Below, piece by piece: positions 1-5,841 of a stretch of 9,696 bases of DNA. Both the position numbers and the translations under genes were made by a program. Under the pieces are notes generated by a model. It did not search any database and had not been told where the DNA came from. It saw only the letters and a program-made list of their open reading frames with translations. Each line of letters opens with the position of its first letter. Positions within the stretch are counted from its first letter, which is position 1. Source of the stretch: an uncultured Butyrivibrio sp. (GTDB lineage: Bacteria > Bacillota > Clostridia > Lachnospirales > Lachnospiraceae); the NCBI GenBank assembly GCA_947169985.1, contig CAMVRW010000070.1:1-9696 (forward strand), read 5' to 3'.

Positions 1-869
1 GCCTTGATGTTGTCATAAATTCCACTGGTATCCTGCTTGGTTGTAAGCTGGATTCCTGTCTGTTTCTGCTTAGCTGTAATAGTAAGGCCGTTGATATCAA
101 ATACATTATTCTTTGATGTATATTCTACACCGTTAAGTGTGATCCTTGCATCAGCTCCAGCCACATAGTTAACACTGTCTGCTTCACTTGCTACATCATT
201 ACCGTCTGCATCCACAAATGAAAATCCTAAAGCGCTCATAGCATCTGTTGACTCTAAGTGGAAGGAAGCATCCTTTCCAGCCTCTTTAGCAGATACATAG
301 AAGCGGGCATTGTTCTCATCAAAGTTGAAGTTAAGCTTTGTCTTAGTTTCTGAAGATGATGCGTTTCTGAGCTTTGTAAGAACATCACTTATAGATTCAT
401 TTGCATTAACCTTAACAGAGATAACATCTGTATCACTGTCACCGATCTTGAACTTAAGCTCTCCGCCATCTTCAAGCCCCAAATCCTTCATAGTTGTTGA
501 AGTCTTGGCATTACCACTTGCGGTTGAAAGCTTCTTACCTGTAAGGTAGGAGCTGGTTGCAAGATCATTGATATCCAGAGTCTGTGTGGTATCCATTGCG
601 CCTTCTCCGGTAACAATAGATACTGCATCCTCATGGGAGGCTGTTGTAACCTTCTTTGTGTAAGCAGTTGAAAATCTCAGATTACTAAGGGCGCCATTGT
701 AGAAGGACGTAACCTTCTTATTTAATTCTTTCCACTTTTCCTGTTTCCAGGTAAGCTTTTTCTGATCACCCTTGAAATTATCCAGCTTGGTCTGTTTGGT
801 ACTGGTGAGAGCGGTTATGATACTCTCAGTATCCAGACCGGAATTCATTCCAGTAATTCTAATAGGCAT
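1..869 (-). CDS. fliD: Flagellar filament cap protein FliD, N-terminal part (runs off left edge)
   Basis: FliD (HAP2) forms the cap at the filament tip and promotes flagellin polymerisation outside the cell. The open frame runs 289 codons from the ATG at 869 to the window edge without a stop. The start MPIRITGMNSGLDTESII is the typical FliD N-terminus (TGMNSGLDTE), followed by a K/Q/W-rich helical D1 segment at about residues 25-65. Around residues 130-155 is a flagellin-IN-like stretch (VNANESISDVLTKLRNA). Near the edge are the DARITLNGVEYTS and FDINGLTITAK stretches that lead into the FliD C-terminal domain. AGGAG at 877-881, 7 bases upstream, supports the start. It lies 156 bases downstream of flaG and is probably co-transcribed with it. 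The C-terminal half is outside the window, so completeness cannot be judged. Confidence 0.95.
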   Translation of the reverse strand, partial: MPIRITGMNSGLDTESIITALTSTKQTKLDNFKGDQKKLTWKQEKWKELNKKVTSFYNGALSNLRFSTAYTKKVTTASHEDAVSIVTGEGAMDTTQTLDINDLATSSYLTGKKLSTASGNAKTSTTMKDLGLEDGGELKFKIGDSDTDVISVKVNANESISDVLTKLRNASSSETKTKLNFNFDENNARFYVSAKEAGKDASFHLESTDAMSALGFSFVDADGNDVASEADSVNYVAGADARITLNGVEYTSKNNVFDINGLTITAKQKQTGIQLTTKQDTSGIYDNIK

Positions 870-904
870 ATGTCTTCTCCTTTCTCAATCCGTGAGCATA
901 AAAT

Positions 905-1019
905 GGAAATCCGTTTCCTTTGCTACGCAAGGAAGCAATTGTGCAATAAAGTTGCTTCGCAAGGCACAATTGCCAACTGCGTCATCTTCGCACGTCACTT
1001 GCAGCGTAGTGCAAGTGAC
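905..1019. repeat. Cluster of tandem small inverted repeats in the flaG-fliD gap
   Basis: Most of the 156-base gap between flaG and fliD is palindromic. The arms are: 994-1003 with 1010-1019 (10 bp, 6-base loop); 978-981 with 989-992 (4 bp); 935-944 with 964-973 (10 bp, GCAATTGTGC/GCACAATTGC), whose loop contains TTGC-TTC-GCAA at 952-962; 915-923 with 927-934 (8 bp with one bulged base); and 905-909 with 914-918 (GGAAA/TTTCC), which competes with the preceding hairpin for 915-918. On the transcribed strand the short words TTGCGAAGCAA and TTGCGTAGCAA recur. No U-tract follows any arm, so these do not look like terminators. They could be a dispersed palindromic repeat or a processing and stability element for the mRNA. 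Confidence 0.7.
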
Positions 1020-1025
1020 TGGAGC

Positions 1026-1493
1026 TTACCTCTTTTCATCAACCATGATGCCTGCGATTTCCCAAACCTTTGCGATCATATCCAAAGTCTCGTCCGGCGG
1101 GAATTCCTTAATAACCTTCTTGGTATCCTTGTCTACCATCTTAATAGTGACACGATTTGTCTTTTCATGAATTCCAAATACCGCCTCGGCATTGGACTTC
1201 ACGTTCTTGCTCATCTCCGAGATGGCTTTTCTAACCTTCTCGTTGTCCTCTTTGATCTGTTCCTCAGTTTCCATCATGCGAGCCTGAGTATCAGCAAAAT
1301 TCTGAGCCCCACCCTGTCCGTTTGAGTCCGCAGAATTATCTGCTGCCTCAACCTTAAGTTCAATTGTTGGCGCAGCTGCCTCATAATTCGCAATCTCTGA
1401 CTGAGACTGATTCTGATCAGCAATCTTTGTTTTTACCTGTGGCATTGTCTGCTGGATAAGCGGACTAAAGCCGTTAATTGCATCCATTCCCAT
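1026..1493 (-). CDS. flaG: FlaG family flagellar protein
   Basis: This is a 155-residue FlaG-family protein. In other bacteria FlaG proteins influence filament length or stability; the mechanism is unclear. The N-terminal half is low-complexity and rich in Q, E, A and N (residues about 15-80). The C-terminal 50 residues (105-155) are the conserved FlaG domain, with FGIHEKTNRVTIKMVDKDT, then IKEFPPDETLDM and a terminal GIMVD. The frame is open further upstream to 1526. The ATG at 1493 (protein MGMDAINGF) is chosen because GGAGG at 1503-1507 lies 9 bases before it, while nothing suitable precedes the longer start. A sigma-28-like promoter lies about 100 bases upstream and fliD follows downstream, a common order for late flagellar genes. 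Confidence 0.9.
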   Translation of the reverse strand: MGMDAINGFSPLIQQTMPQVKTKIADQNQSQSEIANYEAAAPTIELKVEAADNSADSNGQGGAQNFADTQARMMETEEQIKEDNEKVRKAISEMSKNVKSNAEAVFGIHEKTNRVTIKMVDKDTKKVIKEFPPDETLDMIAKVWEIAGIMVDEKR

Positions 1494-1502
1494 AATCCTA
1501 TA

Positions 1503-1507
1503 CCTCC
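1503..1507 (-). promoter_or_regulatory. flaG Shine-Dalgarno (decides the start; possible CsrA site)
   Basis: GGAGG lies 9 bases before the ATG at 1493 and 15 before the next in-frame ATG at 1487, so 1493 is preferred. On the mRNA it sits in ACACGGAGGU. That matches eight of ten positions of the core of the published CsrA binding consensus (ACARGGAUGU). The overlap with a CsrA site is an inference. Confidence 0.65.
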
Positions 1508-1589
1508 GTGTCAGAACTGGGCTCAAACTATTTGTAGATTACCTTTCTGCATGAAAAAATAAGTGTCTATGCACGATTTCTTATCTCAT

Positions 1590-1616
1590 ATATCGGTAAG
1601 GAACATCATTTCTTTA
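1590..1616 (-). promoter_or_regulatory. Sigma-28/SigD-type promoter for flaG-fliD
   Basis: On the minus strand, TAAA at 1616-1613 is followed by a 16-base spacer and CCGATAT at 1596-1590. This matches the Bacillus SigD (sigma-28) consensus of TAAA and CCGATAT with about 15 bases between. The expected transcription start would be near 1583, leaving a leader of about 90 bases before the flaG start. Late flagellar genes such as flaG and fliD are typical members of this regulon. The gene for the sigma factor is not in the window. Confidence 0.8.
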
Positions 1617-1619
1617 TAG

Positions 1620-1647
1620 AAAAAAACACCTAAAACAAAAAGTTTTA
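1620..1647 (-). terminator. Weak possible terminator after the glycosyltransferase gene
   Basis: Eight bases after the glycosyltransferase stop codon the minus strand reads TAAAAC, five T, GTTTTA (arms 1642-1647 and 1631-1636). Four bases later a run of seven T follows (1620-1626). The stem has only one G-C pair, so termination here would be weak. The T-run directly abuts the flaG promoter. Confidence 0.3.
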
Positions 1648-1655
1648 TAAAAATT

Positions 1656-2843
1656 TTAGATTTCAAGTATATTAGGAAGAAGTTTTGTATAAGCAAACTC
1701 CTCAAAAACCTTTTTCTGCCCGTTCCTGGCTATCTCCATTCTCTCCTCATCATGCTCAAGATAGTAGGCAGCTTTGGCAATCAGTTCCTCCGGAGTCCTT
1801 GCTATAGCAAGTTCCTTCCCATCCTCGAAGTACTCCGAAATCTCATCAGTATAGGTAGTTAAAAGAAATCCTCCTGCGGCCAACACATCCACAACCCTAA
1901 GGGATACTCCTGAAAGGATGCATCTAAGTCCGATATTCAGGTTTATCTTGCTCTTATGAAACACCTTTGGCATCTTGGTAGAGTAATCTGCTATACCAAG
2001 ATTGCTTACCCCTGAAACAGGCTTTGCATCAGGGTTTGTGTAAATGACAGTGTCAAAGTTCTCGCCCATCCTCTCAAGGATCTTTCGCCTCTCATTAACT
2101 GTCACTTTCTTTCGAAGCACATCCCTTATAACATTGTCGTAGTCAATCTCGTATTTTCCTGTCTGTTCAAACTTTATGTACTGCCTGAGCCTGTCTATGT
2201 GAGCCTGGGTCACAGCCTTCTCATCGGTAAAAAGATCATGCCCATAGATCTTTTCCTGAGCCTCTATCACAATATCCATGTACTGCTTAAGCTCCGGTGG
2301 CAGATATTTCACCTGGTCATAGAAGTTAAACTCATTGTCATAAAGGCTTCCAAGAAAAGACACATCGTGCCAATATACAATATTCCCCCCGGTCTCTTCA
2401 TCCATCTTTCGGCACATAGCCTCAAGCCTCTGAGCATTTACTCCAAGAGGCGAGTAGTTTACTGTCTTAACACCTTTGTCCCGAAACTGCCCATAGAGCC
2501 ACTTATCAAAGACATATACGTGATTAACCGGATTAGTTATGGTGTGGGAATCCAGCGTATAGTGTGGGCAGTCAAACACCCAGGACACATAAGGCACTCC
2601 ATATTTCTGGCACACCTCAGAAATATTAGGATAATAATCAAAGCTGTAAACCAGGTCGAAATATCTTTTTCCTGTGCTGTCCTTCCTATCAAACTGCGCC
2701 TTGAACTTCTTCTCAATTTCAGGAGTAACTTCAAATCCGGACAGATCCACTTTTATGGTCTCAACCTGATGCCCCAGCCTTATCATGGCATCCCGGCAGT
2801 CCTCGCCGTTAAACTCATCCCAGTCGTAGTATAAAATCCGCAT
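1656..2843 (-). CDS. CgeB/DUF3880-type glycosyltransferase, candidate flagellar protein glycosyltransferase
   Basis: This 395-residue protein looks like a GT-B-fold glycosyltransferase of the DUF3880 / Glyco_trans_1_2 (CgeB-like) group. The N-terminal Rossmann half has MRILYYDWDE at 1-10, DLVYSFDYYPNI at 63-74 and VSWVFDCPHY at 86-95. The linker contains SPLGVN at 131-136 and VSFLGSLYD at 161-169. The nucleotide-sugar binding half has NLNIGLRCILSGVSLRVVDV at 301-320, then AAGGFLLTTY and a DEISEYFEDGKEL stretch at 333-345. There are no membrane segments or signal peptide, so it should be cytoplasmic. The ATG at 2843 has AGGA at 2854-2857, 10 bases upstream. It lies between the csrA terminator and the flaG promoter. 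Modification of flagellin or another filament protein is inferred from location only; donor sugar and acceptor are unknown. Confidence 0.82.
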   Translation of the reverse strand: MRILYYDWDEFNGEDCRDAMIRLGHQVETIKVDLSGFEVTPEIEKKFKAQFDRKDSTGKRYFDLVYSFDYYPNISEVCQKYGVPYVSWVFDCPHYTLDSHTITNPVNHVYVFDKWLYGQFRDKGVKTVNYSPLGVNAQRLEAMCRKMDEETGGNIVYWHDVSFLGSLYDNEFNFYDQVKYLPPELKQYMDIVIEAQEKIYGHDLFTDEKAVTQAHIDRLRQYIKFEQTGKYEIDYDNVIRDVLRKKVTVNERRKILERMGENFDTVIYTNPDAKPVSGVSNLGIADYSTKMPKVFHKSKINLNIGLRCILSGVSLRVVDVLAAGGFLLTTYTDEISEYFEDGKELAIARTPEELIAKAAYYLEHDEERMEIARNGQKKVFEEFAYTKLLPNILEI

Positions 2844-2874
2844 AGATCTCTTTTCCTAAAGCTATTTGTTTTAT

Positions 2875-2913
2875 AAAGAAAAACACGGTCACCACCCAAG
2901 GTGGCAACCGCGT
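2875..2913 (-). terminator. Strong intrinsic terminator downstream of csrA
   Basis: The arms 2900-2913 and 2883-2896 form a 14-pair stem (three of the pairs G-U) closed by a 3-base loop (TTG on the transcribed strand). A T-rich tract (2883-2875, five T, C, three T) follows at once. It starts 21 bases after the csrA stop codon. It should end the fliW-csrA transcript and limit read-through into the glycosyltransferase gene. Confidence 0.9.
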
Positions 2914-2934
2914 CCATTTAGTAGTCTTTTCGTA

Positions 2935-3150
2935 TCAAAGCAGCTTCTTCAGAGCTTCGATTCCAGCCACGTCTGTAGCTTCCTTATTCTCATTCTGGAT
3001 CTGTATGTAAACTTCTTTTCTATAAATAGGAATTTCCTTTGGTGCTGAGATTCCGAGTTTGATCTGGTCTCCCCTGATATCAAGAACGGTGATCTCAATG
3101 TTGTTATTGATAATTATAGCCTCGTTCTTTTTTCTTGATAATGCTAACAT
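2935..3150 (-). CDS. csrA: Carbon storage regulator CsrA, translational regulator
   Basis: CsrA is a homodimeric RNA-binding protein that binds GGA motifs near ribosome binding sites. In Bacillus it represses flagellin translation until FliW sequesters it. The 71-residue protein has the usual length and pattern: MLALSRK at 1-7, a beta-rich core, KLGISAPKEIPIYRKEV at 31-47 and a short helical C-terminus. The RNA-contacting positions L4 and R44 are present. The third residue is A where V is more common. The ATG at 3150 has AGGAGG 7 bases upstream. The gene follows fliW by 12 bases, the standard pairing in flagellated Firmicutes, and is followed by a strong terminator. Confidence 0.97.
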   Translation of the reverse strand: MLALSRKKNEAIIINNNIEITVLDIRGDQIKLGISAPKEIPIYRKEVYIQIQNENKEATDVAGIEALKKLL

Positions 3151-3157
3151 ATTCAGC

Positions 3158-3163
3158 CCTCCT
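3158..3163 (-). promoter_or_regulatory. csrA Shine-Dalgarno overlapping the fliW stop codon
   Basis: AGGAGG begins with the last base of the fliW TAA stop (3165-3163) and ends 7 bases before the csrA ATG. A ribosome terminating on fliW would cover the csrA initiation site, which favours coupled translation of antagonist and regulator. The site also contains the AAGGA core of a CsrA site, so autoregulation is possible. Confidence 0.75.
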
Positions 3164-3615
3164 TAGCCCTCTTTGTTCTTCTGCAGGATGTCATAGATAG
3201 GGAACTTAACAGGATAGTCGTCATTATCAACTATGCACTGAGCACCTTTCATATCCTTAACATTAATGATGAACGGTCCCATAAGGTTTACAGTCATCTT
3301 TGTAAGGTCATGAGGTACGGTAACAGTTACAAGAACCAGGATATCTTCGTCGGTCAGCTCCCCAATGCCTTCGATCTTATCCTTGTCAATTTCCGGTTTG
3401 TAATCAGGGCAAACAACAAGCGGATCCATAACCGGCATAGCAAATCCAGGCTCATCAATGGACTGAAGCCACTTGATAGTGCTTGAGCCCTGCTCTTCGT
3501 CGTGCATCAGTGTAAATTTCTTCAAATCTGGAAATCCAATAATTCCATTAGGAAATTCAATTATCTTGTTATCTTCAACTTCTACTTCGCCGAAAATTCT
3601 TGTTGCTAATTTCAT
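3163..3615 (-). CDS. fliW: Flagellar assembly factor FliW, CsrA antagonist
   Basis: FliW binds flagellin in the cytoplasm. When flagellin is exported, free FliW binds CsrA and relieves repression of flagellar mRNA translation. The 150-residue sequence is close to the family's usual length. It carries the conserved blocks FGEVEVEDNKIIEFPNGIIG (8-27), PGFAMPVMDPLVVCPDY (56-72), NLMGPFIIN (110-118) and a closing AQCIVDNDDYPVKFPI (125-140). The ATG at 3615 has GGAGG at 3623-3627, 7 bases upstream. It is first of the fliW-csrA pair and lies 74 bases after flgL, with a candidate promoter in the gap. Confidence 0.97.
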   Translation of the reverse strand: MKLATRIFGEVEVEDNKIIEFPNGIIGFPDLKKFTLMHDEEQGSSTIKWLQSIDEPGFAMPVMDPLVVCPDYKPEIDKDKIEGIGELTDEDILVLVTVTVPHDLTKMTVNLMGPFIINVKDMKGAQCIVDNDDYPVKFPIYDILQKNKEG

Positions 3616-3646
3616 GATGTAACCTCCATTGTCTTAAGTGGCATTG

Positions 3647-3693
3647 CTACACATTAATTATATACGTTATTTCGTGTTTTGACTACACATTAA
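3647..3693. repeat. 11-bp direct repeat straddling the fliW promoter
   Basis: CTACACATTAA occurs at 3647-3657 and again at 3683-3693, with starts 36 bases apart. On the transcribed strand the upstream copy overlaps the proposed -35 box and the end of flgL. The downstream copy begins at the last base of the proposed -10 box. The upstream copy is also half of a 6-bp inverted repeat (3682-3687 with 3695-3700). It could be an operator for a repressor or activator, or a chance duplication. Confidence 0.6.
3657..3685 (-). promoter_or_regulatory. Candidate sigma-A promoter for fliW-csrA
   Basis: On the minus strand a perfect TATAAT (3662-3657) lies 17 bases after TAGTCA (3685-3680), which matches four of six positions of TTGACA. 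Transcription would start about 35 bases before the fliW ATG. It would allow fliW-csrA to be expressed separately from the upstream hook-junction genes. Read-through from flgL is also possible, since no terminator is visible in the gap. Confidence 0.5.
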
Positions 3694-5783
3694 ATGTAGT
3701 TCATCAAAGAAGTCTGACTAATCTTTCCTGTGGCCATAAGGCTGGCTTCGTAGGTAACCTGAGCAGTGGTGAGCTTGGTTGCAGCCTCTGCCAGATCTAT
3801 GTCCTCGTTATCAGACTGCAGAGTCTTGAAGGTGGTGGTCTGATTCATAAGTCTTGTATTGATAAGATCAAGTCTCTTGGACCTTGTTCCGTTATCTGTA
3901 ACAGCGATGTTTGCTGTATCCAGGGCCTTCTGCATTGATGTGATCTTGTGCTCGAATTCCTTCTGGATCTCTTCCCTCAGGAAATCGTAAGCCTTCTGGG
4001 CTGATTCTATCTCGTTCTGGACCTTGGCCTTCTTGGCGTCATCTGTGGTGCTGGCCAGCTTTTCCTTCAGAGTGGTCAGTGTGCTATTCATCTGCTGAAG
4101 CTCACCAAGTTTACTTGAAAGGTCGTTTACATCTCTTTTAACATTGGTTGTGAAAACCGCATCAGCTGTTGTATTTACTACAACCGACTGAGCAAATCCC
4201 ACGTCATAGGCTATATCATGGTCACCATTTCCGTGATTGTAAAGGATGGTCTTCCCGTTTTCATCAGTGTAGTTACAGGTGAAAAGATTCTCAGGTCTGA
4301 TATCTCCGCTCTCCCACTCCTTCTTATCGTAAACCACATCAATTGTGTTGGCATTGATGATATCAGGAAGAGTTGAAAACTTATCTGTAAGGGCCTTATT
4401 CAGGAGTACATCACCGGTTGCTGCGTTTAGATAAGCAACAGCGCCGTCAGGAGTGTTGTACAGATCCTCATAGGCAGCATCTATGTCGGCCTCGGTACTG
4501 GTCGAATAGATGATATGATTCGCATCCAGTAAAAGAGAAGTCTCAATATATGAAGTTTTAACGCTGCCATTTGCAGTTAACTGAACAACTTCATTGCTAT
4601 AGGTACCATCAGCATTCTCCACCGCTGTAGTATTCTTAAGAGTAAGTGTGCCATCACTGTTAACTGTTACCTCATACCCGGAAGCACCAAGCTTCATGGT
4701 GTAGCTCTGGTCAATAGCCGGAAGTATTGGTACATTTATTACCTTTTCTTCCTGACCGGCGGCAGATGTATAGGTGATTGTAGAAACAGGCTTTGTCACC
4801 AGCTCTGTGTAGGCTGAGTCCACCTTGGACGTTCCTTTTTCATAGGATCCGTCAGCCTTGATATAAAGTGTGTAATCAGGCACATTTATATCTTTACCGG
4901 CAATAATCTTATAGCCACCATTATCCTGAGCAACTGCCTTATAGGCTATTCCTTCACTCTCAATCACTATCTCTGAGCTGTCACTGCTGACAGGAACTGC
5001 CGCATAGCGTGTTACTCCATCTGTATCCTTAAAGGTAATATTTAAAACCTTGATAGGTTCTGCTGTTGAGATCGAACTTGTTGCTGGCTGCTCCAGCTCT
5101 TCCCTGTACTTCAGGGTTGCTGTATTGCCATCTCCCTTAACATAATTCAGGTTGTCGTAGGAAAGACGAATTCTTCCTGCAGTTCTTTCTACTATCTCAT
5201 TCTGAAGGGTTGCCTGAGTGCCATCGTTTAATATAGTAGCTGAATCCAGTTTGTACTTTCCCAGGATCCTGCTTGATTCCATTATATTTCCAGCCTTGAA
5301 CTCATCATTGATATCTGTATATTCAGCTGTTGTAACCTTATCAAATGTAAGGGCAGTATCTGTTCTGTAGCCTGTGAATATGTATCTTCCTGCATAATCC
5401 ACATTTCCTGTGGAGTAATACTCTTTTGCCAGGGCATCCATCTGTGTGATTATGGTTGAAAGATCATCGATGGTCAGGTCCTTGTTGGCACCCTTTGTTG
5501 CCTGTTTAACACAGTCTGTAAGTACCGATGTAACTGTAGAAAGCGCATCAGCAGTAACCTGAAGCCAGCTCTCAGCATCCTTGGCATTCTTTTCATAGTA
5601 CTGGGAAAGCTGTGTTACGTTGCTCCTTAGCCTCAGTGCTCTGATGGCGATAACAGGATCGTCTGAAGGTCTTGTTATCTTCTTGCCTGTGGACATCATG
5701 GTGTTGAGCTGATCCTCTGTCACCTTGTTGTTATTTATGTTGTAGAGTGAATTGTTCTGCATGATCTTGTTGGTGATGCGCAT
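3690..5783 (-). CDS. flgL: Flagellar hook-filament junction protein FlgL (HAP3), large form
   Basis: FlgL joins the hook-FlgK ring to the filament and is exported by the flagellar type III apparatus. The N-terminus (MRITNKIMQNNSLYNINNN, TGKKITRPSDDPVIAIRALR) and the GRYIFTGYRTDTALTF motif near residue 140 identify it, as does a C-terminal flagellin-like helix ending in ASLMATGKISQTSLMNYI. The length is 697 residues, roughly twice the usual 300 or so. The extra mass is a beta-rich, T/S/D-rich central region at about residues 150-480. It is followed by the GDIRPENLFTCNY segment seen in many Firmicute FlgL proteins, then a long coiled coil rich in K, E and Q. The ATG at 5783 has GGAGG at 5790-5794, 6 bases upstream. 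It is last of the flgN-flgK-flgK-flgL group. Confidence 0.95.
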   Translation of the reverse strand: MRITNKIMQNNSLYNINNNKVTEDQLNTMMSTGKKITRPSDDPVIAIRALRLRSNVTQLSQYYEKNAKDAESWLQVTADALSTVTSVLTDCVKQATKGANKDLTIDDLSTIITQMDALAKEYYSTGNVDYAGRYIFTGYRTDTALTFDKVTTAEYTDINDEFKAGNIMESSRILGKYKLDSATILNDGTQATLQNEIVERTAGRIRLSYDNLNYVKGDGNTATLKYREELEQPATSSISTAEPIKVLNITFKDTDGVTRYAAVPVSSDSSEIVIESEGIAYKAVAQDNGGYKIIAGKDINVPDYTLYIKADGSYEKGTSKVDSAYTELVTKPVSTITYTSAAGQEEKVINVPILPAIDQSYTMKLGASGYEVTVNSDGTLTLKNTTAVENADGTYSNEVVQLTANGSVKTSYIETSLLLDANHIIYSTSTEADIDAAYEDLYNTPDGAVAYLNAATGDVLLNKALTDKFSTLPDIINANTIDVVYDKKEWESGDIRPENLFTCNYTDENGKTILYNHGNGDHDIAYDVGFAQSVVVNTTADAVFTTNVKRDVNDLSSKLGELQQMNSTLTTLKEKLASTTDDAKKAKVQNEIESAQKAYDFLREEIQKEFEHKITSMQKALDTANIAVTDNGTRSKRLDLINTRLMNQTTTFKTLQSDNEDIDLAEAATKLTTAQVTYEASLMATGKISQTSLMNYI

Positions 5784-5841
5784 TTGGTACCTCCGTTTTC
5801 TTATATCCTGCCTGTCTCAAGATATATTAAATATCGGTATG

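Noticed and set aside
905..1019. Tandem hairpins as a CRISPR array
   Set aside because: The arms differ in sequence and spacing and there are no identical repeats with regular spacers or nearby cas genes.
772..1325. Plus-strand open frames of 132 and 151 codons over the fliD start, the gap and flaG
   Set aside because: They cross two genes and the hairpin cluster, with low-complexity Ser/Leu-rich products and no start signals. They are antisense shadows.
2199..2834. A 211-codon open frame on the plus strand opposite the glycosyltransferase gene
   Set aside because: It is fully antisense to a well-supported gene, its protein shows no recognisable motif, and no ribosome binding site was evident. 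It is a codon-bias shadow.
3682..3700. Small hairpin (6-bp arms) at the end of flgL as a terminator
   Set aside because: The stem is short, overlaps the flgL stop and is followed by an A-rich rather than a T-rich stretch.
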